Shown piece after piece: positions 27,229-36,814 of a stretch of 59,455 nucleotides of DNA. The first letter of the stretch is position 1; every line of letters starts with the position of its first letter. The translations under genes were made by a program, and so were the position numbers. Source of the DNA: an uncultured Pelagibacteraceae bacterium (lineage in GTDB: Bacteria; Pseudomonadota; Alphaproteobacteria; Pelagibacterales; Pelagibacteraceae); the NCBI GenBank assembly GCA_902530635.1, contig CACABC010000006.1, positions 1 through 59,455 on the forward strand, in the 5' to 3' direction. The notes below the pieces were generated by a model. That model searched no databases and was not told where the DNA came from. It saw only the letters and a list, made by a program, of their open reading frames with translations.

Positions 27229-28671
27229 CTATCCGGAAAGGCCAAGGTGAGTATATTTTATATTCAGATAGTCTTTAATACCAACAGAACCACCTTCACG
27301 TCCATATCCAGTCTGTTTAATTCCTCCAAAAGGTGTTTCGGCTGTTGCAACAACGGGTGTATTAACTGCAACTACACCGGTCTGAAGTTGTTCTGATGCT
27401 TTGAAAGCTTTTTCCATGGAATTTGTACACACATAACCTGCAAGACCACAATCATGTTTGTTTGCTCTCTCTATTACTTCATCAAATTTTTTAAAAGTTG
27501 TTATAGGTGTAATTGGACCAAAAGGTTCTTCTGTCATTATTGTAAAATTATCTTTAACATTATCAATTATAGTGGGTTCATAAAAATAACCTTTGTTAAA
27601 ACCTGCCGGTCTCTTTCCTCCGTACAAAATATTACCACCTTCTTTTTTTGTTTTTTCAACTAGTTTTTCTATTTCTTCTAATCTTTTTTTTGTAGTTATT
27701 GGGCCTAAATTAGTGCCTTCTTTTAAACCATCTCCAATTTTAAGTTTTTTTGTTTTTTCAATAAATGTTTTGGTAAAATCATCTTTTTTACTTTCGTGAA
27801 TGTAGAATCTTGTTGGAGAAATACAAACTTGACCATTATTTCTATATTTGGAAGTAATTGCCATATCTGTTACTTTATCAATATTAGAGTCTTCGAATAC
27901 AATAAAAGGTGCGTGTCCACTAAGTTCCATTGTAACTCTCTGAACTTTGTCAGCAGCTTTCTTCAGAATTAATTTGCCTACTCTTGTAGAACCAGTAATT
28001 GAAACTTTTTTAATAATATCAGAAGAAATTAAATCGTTAGAAATTTGTTCGGGATCACCAGATAATAAATTAACTACACCCGGAGGAATACCAGCATCAT
28101 TTATTATATTCATCAATTCCATAACAGCGCCCGGTGTAATTACATCAGGTTTAACTATTACTGAACATCCAGCTGCTAAAGCTGTTGAAATTTTTCTTGA
28201 GGCTAAAATTATTGGAAAATTCCAAGGTACTAATGCAGCCACAACTCCTATTGGTTGGTATATGACTTGAACACGGGTATCTTCAAATCTGCTTTCAACA
28301 GTTTGTCCAAAAATTCTTTTAGTTTCTTCAGAATTCCATTCAAAAATATCTGCTGCACCTCCAACCTCTCCTGCTCCTTCTACTAAAGGTTTACCTACTT
28401 CCAGAGCTAGCCATTTAGCCAGAACATTTTTTCTTTCTCTCATAAGTTCAGATATTTTTCTTATTTTTGATGATCTTTCCCAGGCGGGAGTTTTTTTCCA
28501 AATCTTAAAACCTTTTTCGGCAGATTTTAGAGCTTTGACAACATCATTTTTTGTAGCCTTAGAAGCTTTCCCTATTATCTCTTCTGTAGCGGGATTTATT
28601 ACATCGTATGTTTCTTTTTTCTCTGAGGGTTGCCATTTACCATCTATGAATTGACCAAATTTTGAATACAT
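27229..28671 (-). CDS. NAD(P)-dependent aldehyde dehydrogenase
   Basis: Oxidises an aldehyde to a carboxylate. Hallmarks are PWNFPI, VKPDVITPGA, TGSTRVGKLI, the general base Glu in TMELSGHAP and the nucleophile Cys in NNGQVCISPTRF; EEPFGPITPI and PFGGIKQTGYGREGG close the fold. At 480 residues it is nearest in style to succinate-semialdehyde/glycolaldehyde types (GabD/AldA); it does not look like the CoA-acylating MmsA/IolA group. First gene of the seven-gene operon and divergent from iolD across 58 bp. Confidence 0.93.
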   Translation of the reverse strand: MYSKFGQFIDGKWQPSEKKETYDVINPATEEIIGKASKATKNDVVKALKSAEKGFKIWKKTPAWERSSKIRKISELMRERKNVLAKWLALEVGKPLVEGAGEVGGAADIFEWNSEETKRIFGQTVESRFEDTRVQVIYQPIGVVAALVPWNFPIILASRKISTALAAGCSVIVKPDVITPGAVMELMNIINDAGIPPGVVNLLSGDPEQISNDLISSDIIKKVSITGSTRVGKLILKKAADKVQRVTMELSGHAPFIVFEDSNIDKVTDMAITSKYRNNGQVCISPTRFYIHESKKDDFTKTFIEKTKKLKIGDGLKEGTNLGPITTKKRLEEIEKLVEKTKKEGGNILYGGKRPAGFNKGYFYEPTIIDNVKDNFTIMTEEPFGPITPITTFKKFDEVIERANKHDCGLAGYVCTNSMEKAFKASEQLQTGVVAVNTPVVATAETPFGGIKQTGYGREGGSVGIKDYLNIKYTHLGLSG

Positions 28672-28729
28672 TTATTAACTTTTTATTGCTTAAAAGATAA
28701 ACATTACTAGTCTATACTTTAATTAATTT

Positions 28730-30574
28730 ATGAAAAAAATTCAACTAACTTGTGCTCATGCTATTGTAAAACATCTAATATCTCAAAAGATATTAGTTGA
28801 TGGTAAAAAATTACCTCTCTTTGCAGGTGCTTTTGGAATCTTTGGTCACGGAAATGTGGCTTGTCTTGGGCAAGCATTAGAGGAAAATAAAAAAGAACTA
28901 CCAACTTGGCGTGGTCATCATGAACAAAATATGGCTTTAACCGGCATAGCTTATGCTAGAGCTAAAAGAAGAAAACAGATTTTTGTAGCAACTAGTTCAG
29001 TTGGTCCAGGATCTACAAATATGCTAACAGCAGCAGCAGTTGCTATGAGTAATCGTTTACCAATTTTATTTTTGCCTGGTGATACTTACGCAAACAGAAT
29101 ACCAGATCCAGTTTTACAACAAGTTGAGCATTTTAATAATCCTGGAATTACTCAAAATGATGCTTTTAAAGTGGTTACAAAATATTTTGATCGAATTACA
29201 AGACCAGAGCAAATTTTACAAACCTTACCTCAGGCTATACAAATTATGTTGGACCCTGCAGATTGTGGACCAGCTTGTATCTCTTTATCTCAAGATGTTC
29301 AGGGTGAAGTCTTTGATTATCCTGAAGAATTTTTTAAAGAAAGAATTCATACTATAAGGCGTCCAAGAGCTGATGATTACCAAATTAAACAAGCAGCTGA
29401 ATTAGTTAAAAATTCATCAAATCCAATTATAATTTCTGGTGGTGGGGTTTTTTATTCTGACGCTACAAAAGAACTAAGTTCATTTGCCAAAAAACACAAT
29501 ATTCCTGCAACTCAAACGGTTATGGGTTACTCATCAATGAAAAAAGATGATCCTTATTTTGTTGGACCAATTGGAGGTCTTGGAGGAAAAGCAGCAAATA
29601 ATCTTGCGAAAAAAACTGATTTAGCAATTGCGGTTGGTACTAAGCTAGGTGACTTTACCACTGGATCTTGGGCTAATTTTGAAAATCCTAAATTTAAATT
29701 ACTATCAATAAACGTATCCAGATTTGACGCCAACAAACATATGGCACAATCAGTGATTGGTGATGCAAAAGTATCATTGTCGGATCTTTCTAATGCATTA
29801 GGATCGTGGAAAGCACCCAGTGATTGGTACAAAAAATCTAGAAATGAATTAAAAAGCTGGAATGATTATGTTGATAAAGAAAGTGGACCAACAAATCAAA
29901 AATTGCCATCTTATGCTCATGCTGTTGGAGCTGTTTATAGAAAATCAGATCCGTCTGATATTGCAGTAACAGCTGCGGGTGGTTTGGTTGGTGAAGTTGT
30001 TCAGGTATGGCGACCAAGAGAATTAAGTACTCATGAGACAGAATGGGGTTTTAGTTGTATGGGATATGAAATCTCAGGTGCTCTCGGAATCAAAATGGCT
30101 AATCCAAAAAAAGAAGTTATAGCTTTTATTGGTGACGGATCCTATTTACTTTATAATTCTGATATTTACAGTTCTATAATTACAAATAATAAATTAATCA
30201 TAATAGTCTGTGATAATGGAGGACATGCAGTTATTAACCGTTTACAATTATTTAAAGGTGGAAAAGAATTCAATTGTCTTTTCAAAAGCTCAAAAGTTAA
30301 TAATCTTAAAAATATAGATTTCGCAAAACATGCTGAAAGTTTAGGTGCAACAGCAGAAAATGTTAATTCCATAAGTGAACTAGAAGCAGCCTTTTTAAGA
30401 GCAAAAAAATCTAAAAGTACATATTTAATTTCAATTAAAACAGACGGATATCAGTGGTTAGAAGGATCAGCTTATTGGGAAAGTCCTACTTTAGAAAAAC
30501 CAATAACTAAGGAAAACAAAAGAGCTCTTAAAGAACACCTTGATGGTAAATCAAAACAAAGACAGGGTGTTTAA
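28730..30574 (+). CDS. iolD: 3D-(3,5/4)-trihydroxycyclohexane-1,2-dione hydrolase (IolD)
   Basis: Thiamine-diphosphate enzyme that opens the ring of the inositol intermediate to 5-deoxy-glucuronate. The family N-terminus is clear (LTCAHAIVKHL, then FGIFGHGNVACLGQAL), followed by HHEQNMAL (with the ThDP Glu), SVGPGSTNMLTAAAVA, PDPVLQQVEH and SQDVQGEVFDYP. The ThDP-magnesium motif is GDGSYLL...NN. At 614 residues it is full length. It stands on the plus strand with a Gfo/Idh gene 5 bp after it; iolE and iolG lie 12 kb away. Confident by its specific IolD motifs. Confidence 0.9.
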   Translation: MKKIQLTCAHAIVKHLISQKILVDGKKLPLFAGAFGIFGHGNVACLGQALEENKKELPTWRGHHEQNMALTGIAYARAKRRKQIFVATSSVGPGSTNMLTAAAVAMSNRLPILFLPGDTYANRIPDPVLQQVEHFNNPGITQNDAFKVVTKYFDRITRPEQILQTLPQAIQIMLDPADCGPACISLSQDVQGEVFDYPEEFFKERIHTIRRPRADDYQIKQAAELVKNSSNPIIISGGGVFYSDATKELSSFAKKHNIPATQTVMGYSSMKKDDPYFVGPIGGLGGKAANNLAKKTDLAIAVGTKLGDFTTGSWANFENPKFKLLSINVSRFDANKHMAQSVIGDAKVSLSDLSNALGSWKAPSDWYKKSRNELKSWNDYVDKESGPTNQKLPSYAHAVGAVYRKSDPSDIAVTAAGGLVGEVVQVWRPRELSTHETEWGFSCMGYEISGALGIKMANPKKEVIAFIGDGSYLLYNSDIYSSIITNNKLIIIVCDNGGHAVINRLQLFKGGKEFNCLFKSSKVNNLKNIDFAKHAESLGATAENVNSISELEAAFLRAKKSKSTYLISIKTDGYQWLEGSAYWESPTLEKPITKENKRALKEHLDGKSKQRQGV

Positions 30575-30579
30575 ACTTT

Positions 30580-31740
30580 ATGTCAAAAATCTATAAAGTA
30601 GGCTTAATCGGTTGTGGACATATCGCAGAAACTTATTTCAAGGCGCATAGATATTTTAAAAACTTTAGAATAATTAAGTGTGCAGACATAAATCATTTAG
30701 CAGCAAAAAAATGTGCATCTACTTATAAAATTAAAGCATTAAGCGTAAAAAAATTACTTAAAGATAATGAGATTCAAATAATATTAAATCTTACTATACC
30801 AAAAGCACACTACGAGGTCTCTAAAAAAGCCCTCCTAAATAACAAGCATGTTTACACAGAAAAACCCATGGCAATTAATGTAAAAGATGGAAAAGAATTA
30901 TTAAAAATTGCTAAAAGAAAAAAATTATACATAGGTAATGCTCCAGATACATTTCTTGGAGGTGGTAATCAAAAATCTAAAGAATTATTAGAAAAGAATT
31001 TTATTGGAAAAATTAACTTAGGAAATATTATTTTTGCTTATCCTGGTGTTCAATCCTATCACCCCAACCCAGAACCATGGTTTGCAAAAAATGAAGGCGG
31101 TCCAGTAATTGATATGGGACCGTATTATTTAACAGCCTTAGTAAACCTTTTAGGACCAGCTAAACAAGTTTGGGGAAGTTCAATGTGGAATAAAAAAAAA
31201 AGGATAATAGGTATTGGACCGAGAAAAGGTAAACAAGTCAAAGTCCTTTGTCCAACGACTTATTTAGGAACAATATTCTTTAGAAATAAATCAATAGTAA
31301 GATTCACTCTATCATTTGATGTCATAGCTCATCATAGAAACCATATTGAGTTATATGGGGACAGTGGCTCTATACTTGTTCCAGACCCTAATATGTTTGG
31401 TGGGTCAGTTTACACTTGCAAAAAACTTGGTGGTACTTGGAAAGAACATAAAACAAATAAAATGCCTCTTGGAAAAATAAATATAAGAAAAAAAAGTCTT
31501 AGAGCTAACGAGGCACCAATTAATGCAAATTATCGAGGAGTTGGATTAGCAGAAATGGCTTATTGTATCAAAAATAAAAAAAAACACAGATGTAATGGAG
31601 AACTTTCTCTTCATGTTTTAGATATAATCCAATCAATTATGTTAGCAGCTAGGAAAAAGAAAAGAGTAACTATAGAAACTACGTGCAATATACCAAAAAA
31701 ATTAACGCTTAATGAAATCAAAAAGATAATGCGAAATTAA
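30580..31740 (+). CDS. Gfo/Idh/MocA family oxidoreductase
   Basis: NAD(P)-dependent sugar or cyclitol oxidoreductase. The Rossmann part has VGLIGCGHIAETY and YTEKPMAIN; the second domain includes NEGGPVIDMGPYYLTALVNLLG, which carries the Asp-x3-Tyr/His active-site pattern in modified form. At 386 residues it is longer than the IolG at 42 kb and belongs to a different subgroup. It likely shares a transcript with iolD, so an inositol-isomer or sugar dehydrogenase role fits. Its last 4 bp overlap the convergent glycosidase gene. Confidence 0.87.
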   Translation: MSKIYKVGLIGCGHIAETYFKAHRYFKNFRIIKCADINHLAAKKCASTYKIKALSVKKLLKDNEIQIILNLTIPKAHYEVSKKALLNNKHVYTEKPMAINVKDGKELLKIAKRKKLYIGNAPDTFLGGGNQKSKELLEKNFIGKINLGNIIFAYPGVQSYHPNPEPWFAKNEGGPVIDMGPYYLTALVNLLGPAKQVWGSSMWNKKKRIIGIGPRKGKQVKVLCPTTYLGTIFFRNKSIVRFTLSFDVIAHHRNHIELYGDSGSILVPDPNMFGGSVYTCKKLGGTWKEHKTNKMPLGKINIRKKSLRANEAPINANYRGVGLAEMAYCIKNKKKHRCNGELSLHVLDIIQSIMLAARKKKRVTIETTCNIPKKLTLNEIKKIMRN

Positions 31741-32996
31741 TCGTTTAATTTTAAATCTAAGTAAAGAGCCGCTGACCAAGAAAAATTCTTTGCACCCATT
31801 GGTTTACCGTTCTTGCAACTATAATATTCAAAAAAACCTTTTTTTTCTAAAATTTTGATAGTTTTATTTTTAATTTTATCAGAAAAAAACTTATCTTTAT
31901 TTTTTAATCCTTTATAAATAAACCAGTTGCAATTAATCCAAACAGGGCCCCTCCAGTATCTTTTCTCCTCAAAACTTTTATGATTTGGTTTAACTGATGA
32001 AAAAAAATATTTCTCTTTTAAGTTATGTTTTTTAAGATTTTTTATTAGTTTGTTGTTAATTTTATCATTATTCAAATCAGCAAATAATACAAAATAATTA
32101 GTTATTGATGGAATGTAGATCTTTTTGTTATTTTTTAAATCTTTTGAAAAGAAAGTTTCTCTTTTTTTATCATATAATTTAAGGAAATTTTTTTCTGTCA
32201 TTTTGATGTAATTATCTATTTTATTTTTGTTCAAACCAAAAACATCTAATAATGTAACTAGGTCTTTGTTTGCTCTTAAAAATATTGAATTAAAACCAAC
32301 ATCTACGACATTAAAAAAGGAGGATTTATAGACTTTTTTTGGATTGTATTTAATTTTTCTTAAATTATTTTTTATTGTGACATATCTATCGTAATCAATA
32401 TCATGCGGTCTATAATCTGGATTTACAACCTTATTATCAGCTCTTATATATTTTATATTTTTCTCAATTTTTACTTTATTCATAGGCTCATCCCATATAG
32501 GGGAATTATCATATCCACTCTCCCAAGGATGCAGAATTGATACCAAGCCAGTTTTTTTGGGATCTCTAAATTGAATAAACCATTCATGAAATTTTTTAAT
32601 TTTTAAAATTATTTTTTTTATATTTAAAAGTTGAGTTTTGTTAGTATTATTTTTATTTAAAATTTCTTTTAAAATTGTTGCTAATATTGGTGGTTGAGTT
32701 ATTCCAGATGAGTGGATTTTATTACCACAATTCCATGCGGTATAATTTGGATAATAATTTGTTCTTGTATTGTGAAATAAAATGTGTGGGACCATTCCAT
32801 CTTTCCATTGTCCATCTAACAGTGTGCTTATTTCTTTTAATGCAAAGTTTAAATTAAAGTAAGAATATCCTAGAGCGATAAAGCCAGAGTCCCAATTCCA
32901 CTGAGCGGGGTAAAGTTTGTTATTGGTTGGTAAAGTGTATCCTTTTCTCCTGTTACCAAGTAAAGTTTTCTTTGCTTTATTAATTGAAACTTTCAT
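31737..32996 (-). CDS. GH63/MGH1-like glycoside hydrolase (trehalase-fold)
   Basis: (alpha/alpha)6-barrel glycosidase of the group that includes mannosylglycerate/glucosylglycerate hydrolases. Visible landmarks are QWNWDSGFIALG, DGMVPHILFH, ITQPPILA, HPWESGYDNSPIWDEP (with the likely catalytic acid Asp), RYWRGPVWINCNW and FFEYYSCKNGKPMGAKNFSWSAAL (with the likely catalytic base Glu). There is no signal peptide, so it is cytoplasmic and must act on imported oligosaccharide or glycoside. It ends the operon of the maltose-type transporter, abutting the permease gene by one base. The exact substrate is not determined. Confidence 0.82.
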   Translation of the reverse strand: MKVSINKAKKTLLGNRRKGYTLPTNNKLYPAQWNWDSGFIALGYSYFNLNFALKEISTLLDGQWKDGMVPHILFHNTRTNYYPNYTAWNCGNKIHSSGITQPPILATILKEILNKNNTNKTQLLNIKKIILKIKKFHEWFIQFRDPKKTGLVSILHPWESGYDNSPIWDEPMNKVKIEKNIKYIRADNKVVNPDYRPHDIDYDRYVTIKNNLRKIKYNPKKVYKSSFFNVVDVGFNSIFLRANKDLVTLLDVFGLNKNKIDNYIKMTEKNFLKLYDKKRETFFSKDLKNNKKIYIPSITNYFVLFADLNNDKINNKLIKNLKKHNLKEKYFFSSVKPNHKSFEEKRYWRGPVWINCNWFIYKGLKNKDKFFSDKIKNKTIKILEKKGFFEYYSCKNGKPMGAKNFSWSAALYLDLKLND

Positions 32997-34189
32997 TAAC
33001 CTTTTACACTTCCTGCAGTTAATCCACTTACAAGATATTTTTCAAAATAAACAAAAATCAGAAGAATGGGTAATGTCACTACTACTGAACCGGCCATTAA
33101 ATATTGTCTTGGTGTTTCAGCATCTCCAGTTAAATGATTAATAGCTCTGGATAAAGTAAATGATTTTGGATTATCTAAAAACATTAAAGAAAATAAAAAC
33201 TCGTTCCAAGCAATCATAAAAACATATAAGGCAACTGATGCAATCGCAGGCAAACTTAAAGGGATGATAATTTTTAGAATTATTCCAAACCAATTTTGTC
33301 CATCCATAAGACCAGCATCTTCAATTTCTTTAGGAATACTTTTAAAATATCCTTGTAGCATATATATAGCGACTGGAAGCGTGGTTGCAGTGTATACAAT
33401 CAAGAGTCCTTCTACAGAATTTCTTAAGCCGAGCTGACTGAAGACTGTATAGAGTGGTATTACCAAAACTATAGCTGGGAACATGTAAATTATTAATATT
33501 GATGTTGACAGGAATGTTTTTCCAAAAAAATTCAGACGAGCAACTGCATAGGCGGCAGGTATAGCAAATATTAAAGTTATTATTACTGTCCCGATAGAAA
33601 CGAAAGAACTAGTTAAAATATATCTACCAAAATTGTATGTTTTAAAAATTACAAAATAAGATTTAAAAACATCATATAAATTATTTTTAAAATCAATACT
33701 AAAATCTAAAGGATTAACCAATAATGCAATTTGAGTTTTAAAACTAGTTACAAACATTATATAGAATGGAAATAATATTACGAATGCGAAAAATATTATG
33801 CCAAATAATGAAATAAAATCAAAAATTATCTTTTCTGTAACATAATCTTCCTTTAAAAAATCTTTATTATACTTTCTTATTCTGCTTGTAAAAAACAGTG
33901 TTATTAAGAATAAACCAAAATAAAACCACAAAGGTGTCGGCTCATTTAAATAATAATATAAAGCAGTGAATAGTGTAGATAAAATTATAATTTTAATTAA
34001 ATGATCAAGTTTATTTCCAATAAAGATGAATAAAAATGTCGTTAAAATACATAATAAAAAATTTTGGTTTATATTTAAATTTTGCAAATTTAGACCTTGA
34101 AGGGTTGCCATAATTTTCCATATTGAAATTATTGATAAAAAGAAAACAGATGATATTGTTAAAAATATAATTAAGGGTTTATATTTCAT
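32996..34189 (-). CDS. Sugar ABC transporter permease, MalG type, with extra N-terminal helices
   Basis: Second permease of the maltose-type (CUT1) importer. The conserved core is in the C-terminal 270 residues, with the ATPase-contact EAA loop EIEDAGLMDGQNWFG...IPLSLPAI. Unlike MalG (about 280-300 residues), this one has 397, because about 110 extra N-terminal residues form three or four more hydrophobic segments (for example FLLCILTTFLFIFIG, IIILSTLFTALYYYL). Overlaps the MalF-type gene by 11 bp and the glycosidase by 1 bp. Confidence 0.9.
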   Translation of the reverse strand: MKYKPLIIFLTISSVFFLSIISIWKIMATLQGLNLQNLNINQNFLLCILTTFLFIFIGNKLDHLIKIIILSTLFTALYYYLNEPTPLWFYFGLFLITLFFTSRIRKYNKDFLKEDYVTEKIIFDFISLFGIIFFAFVILFPFYIMFVTSFKTQIALLVNPLDFSIDFKNNLYDVFKSYFVIFKTYNFGRYILTSSFVSIGTVIITLIFAIPAAYAVARLNFFGKTFLSTSILIIYMFPAIVLVIPLYTVFSQLGLRNSVEGLLIVYTATTLPVAIYMLQGYFKSIPKEIEDAGLMDGQNWFGIILKIIIPLSLPAIASVALYVFMIAWNEFLFSLMFLDNPKSFTLSRAINHLTGDAETPRQYLMAGSVVVTLPILLIFVYFEKYLVSGLTAGSVKG

Positions 34190-35438
34190 TTGCTTTTTTT
34201 CCTATTAATTTAAAATAAATAAACATAAAGATTATAAGTATTAAAACAATTACAATGGAGACAGCAGAGCCCATCCCAATATCTGATACACCAAATCCTT
34301 GCTGATAAACATTTATCGGTAAAGTTCTGGTACCAGACGCTCCACCAGTTAGTAAAAAAATATCTTCAAATTTATTAAAATTCCAAATAAATCTAATCAT
34401 AAATAATATAGAAATAATTGCAGTAATTTGAGGCAACGTAATATGAATAAATTTTTTTAATGGACCTGCGCCATCAACCTCTGCTGCTTCATAAAGATCC
34501 TTAGGGACTGCCTGAAGTCGTGCCAGAATAAACAGGAATGCTAAAGGAAAGTATCTCCAAATCTCAAAAAATATAACTGTAGTTAATGCTAATCTTAATT
34601 TAATTTCAAATCCTAAGATATTCATCATTATATACTTTTGACCTAATAAATTTATTGGTTGGTCTATGATTTGAAAATTAACTAATAATGCATTTAAGGT
34701 TCCACTATTTGGATCAAGTAATAAAGTCCACGTATATGCTAATGCAACAACTGGTCCTACATACGGGAAAAGCAAAATGCTTCTCATAAAAGTCCTTCCA
34801 TAAAACTTTTGATTAACTAATTGTGCTGCAAATATTCCAAAAATTATAGCTCCTACTGTACCAAAAAAAGTAAAATAAAAGGTGGTCAATAATAAATCTA
34901 TAAAATTATTTTCAATAAAAACTTTTTTAAAATTCTTTAAAGTAAATTTCATTGTTAATAATATATTGTCAGCTTTACCACTAAGGTTAGGTTTTTGTAA
35001 TTTTATTATATTTTTATTAATTTTTTTATTATCAATATGTTGAATTAATATTTCAAAATTTTCTTTGTATTTTGCCTCCCATTTCCCAAAGTTGCATTTA
35101 ATTTTATTTAAACTAAATTTACATCTAGAGTCTAAATTTATAGGTTTAATATTTTTAGGAAGTTTATCCGAAAATTTAACATCATCTATGCTTTCAATTA
35201 ATGAGCTATTTCTTAATCTATAGAGAATTTTTAATTGTGATTGGTTCTCTGTAATTTCTTTTACAATTTTTTTCGCTCTTGGTTCTGGAATTCGTATATC
35301 TTTAAGTTCGACTTCTTTAAAACTAATCCATATATTTGCAAAAATAGGAAATAAAACTATAGCAAAGACGAGAAACACAGCTGGTAGCAACAGTGTGTAA
35401 GCAGTTCTTTTTTCTATTTTTGATAATGTATCACTCAT
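34179..35438 (-). CDS. Sugar ABC transporter permease, MalF type, with periplasmic insert
   Basis: First permease of the CUT1 importer. After helix 1 (LLPAVFLVFAIVLFPIFANIW) comes an insert of about 130 hydrophilic residues (40-175) in the place of the periplasmic P2 loop of E. coli MalF; it contains Cys106 and Cys115, which could form a disulfide. The rest has the normal five helices and the EAA loop LYEAAEVDGAGPLKKF. It follows the binding-protein gene across a strong hairpin and overlaps the MalG-type gene by 11 bp. Confidence 0.9.
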   Translation of the reverse strand: MSDTLSKIEKRTAYTLLLPAVFLVFAIVLFPIFANIWISFKEVELKDIRIPEPRAKKIVKEITENQSQLKILYRLRNSSLIESIDDVKFSDKLPKNIKPINLDSRCKFSLNKIKCNFGKWEAKYKENFEILIQHIDNKKINKNIIKLQKPNLSGKADNILLTMKFTLKNFKKVFIENNFIDLLLTTFYFTFFGTVGAIIFGIFAAQLVNQKFYGRTFMRSILLFPYVGPVVALAYTWTLLLDPNSGTLNALLVNFQIIDQPINLLGQKYIMMNILGFEIKLRLALTTVIFFEIWRYFPLAFLFILARLQAVPKDLYEAAEVDGAGPLKKFIHITLPQITAIISILFMIRFIWNFNKFEDIFLLTGGASGTRTLPINVYQQGFGVSDIGMGSAVSIVIVLILIIFMFIYFKLIGKKANEI

Positions 35439-35440
35439 AT

Positions 35441-35473
35441 AAAAAGCGGATAATATATCATTATCCGCTTTTT
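35441..35473 (-). terminator. 14-bp hairpin between binding-protein and permease genes
   Basis: Perfect arms AAAAAGCGGATAAT and ATTATCCGCTTTTT around the 5-base loop at 35455-35459, with a T-run on either strand. It lies 13 bp after the binding-protein stop and 2 bp before the permease start on the minus strand. Position and form suggest partial termination or mRNA-end protection that keeps binding-protein mRNA in excess. Confidence 0.8.
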
Positions 35474-35486
35474 AAAAATTTAATTA

Positions 35487-36809
35487 TTAGAATTTAGCTA
35501 ATTCAGCGTTTATTTTCTTAACTGCCTCATCAACTGAAATTTGATCATCAATATACTCTCTAGTGATTCTGTTTAGGAATTGAGCATTAATGATTTTTGA
35601 CGCTCTAGAAAGTTCACCTTCTTTTACGCCCCATCTGTTTGCAGTATCTAATCCTGCGACTATGTTATTGATAACATCTGGAGAATAAAGTTCTGTTAAA
35701 GGTTTTTTTCTATCTACACCAACTGGAAGTTTACTCCAAGCTTTTGTATAAGCGTTAGGATCGCTTTTATTTCCTCTTCTTACAGGAAATTTTCCTTCAG
35801 GTGCAATACCTAATGTTGCTGTGTAACCCTCATCCATAGAATATTCTATGAATTTTTTAGCTTCATCAGTATCAGCATCTGCAGTTATTCCCAAGTATCT
35901 TACATCTGCCCAAGCAGCACCTTTTCTATTGTTTGGTCCACTAAAGTTAGTAATGAAACCAGTTTTTGATGCTAATTCAGGTGATGTTGGATCACTGTTA
36001 ATAGTTGGAGGAGCAGAATCTCTTAATCCTGCCAATTCATCCATAATAAATGGAGACCAAATTATCATAGGTGTTTTTCCAGCAAAATATAGAGCTCTAG
36101 ATTGTTTCCAGAATAATTCTCCCGGAGGGCTAGCTTTTGCTATAACTTTGTAAAATTCTAATGAATTTTTCAAAGCTTTTCCTTGTTTTTTAGTTCCACC
36201 TTTTTTAACAAAATTAACTCCATTAGCTAAAAGTACATGTTCTAGTACCTGGCTCATAAAGTTTTCATCTGTTTTAGTAGCAGCAACAAATCCGAACATG
36301 TCACCACCAGATAATTTACTAACAGCTTTAGTAATATTTTCGTAAGACGTTGGTGGTTCTAAACCAGCTTGTTCAAATAGGTCTTTTCTATAAACAACCA
36401 TTTGTGTCCAACCATCAACTGGGACAGCTGCAATTTTTCCACCTTTTTTAGCCATGTTAAGTGCACCAGGAGCAAAAGTTGATTTACCCAAAGATTTAAC
36501 GACATCGTTATTAGCACTTACATCTAAAATACCTGCTTCTGCCCAAGGTAAAACGTACTGAAGTGTATGGTATATCACGTCAGGTAAGTTACCTGCAGCT
36601 GCAGCAGCTGTAGCTCTTTTTCCAAGATCTTTTTCTTCAACAGGTATTACTTCGACACTAATTCCTGTCTTGGCTTCAAAAGCTTTTGCCATTTCTTGTT
36701 GTTTTTCCATTCTTGCTGGCTGTACCTCAGTAGTCCAGAATGTAATTCCGGCATAACTTGAGTTTGCCATAAAAATAAAAGCAAAAACGTAAACTAATAT
36801 TTTTCTCAT
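35487..36809 (-). CDS. Extracellular solute-binding protein of CUT1 sugar ABC transporter
   Basis: Periplasmic receptor of the maltose-type system. It has a signal peptide ending near SSYAG (about residue 21), then the family-1 binding-protein start ITFWTTEVQPARMEKQQEM, AAAAAGNLPDVIYH and VPVDGWTQMVVYRKDLFEQAG. At 440 residues it is typical. More alanine-rich and better codon-balanced than its neighbours, as expected for a very abundant protein. It has a strong ribosome-binding site and is followed by a hairpin. The ligand is unknown; the linked glycosidase suggests a glucoside or mannoside. Confidence 0.93.
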   Translation of the reverse strand: MRKILVYVFAFIFMANSSYAGITFWTTEVQPARMEKQQEMAKAFEAKTGISVEVIPVEEKDLGKRATAAAAAGNLPDVIYHTLQYVLPWAEAGILDVSANNDVVKSLGKSTFAPGALNMAKKGGKIAAVPVDGWTQMVVYRKDLFEQAGLEPPTSYENITKAVSKLSGGDMFGFVAATKTDENFMSQVLEHVLLANGVNFVKKGGTKKQGKALKNSLEFYKVIAKASPPGELFWKQSRALYFAGKTPMIIWSPFIMDELAGLRDSAPPTINSDPTSPELASKTGFITNFSGPNNRKGAAWADVRYLGITADADTDEAKKFIEYSMDEGYTATLGIAPEGKFPVRRGNKSDPNAYTKAWSKLPVGVDRKKPLTELYSPDVINNIVAGLDTANRWGVKEGELSRASKIINAQFLNRITREYIDDQISVDEAVKKINAELAKF

Positions 36810-36814
36810 TTTTT

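Noticed and set aside
31737-31740. Four-base overlap of the Gfo/Idh and glycosidase genes as regulatory antisense
   Set aside because: Convergent overlaps of this size are frequent in this compact genome (also secF/PuuD-like and recombinase/GT11).
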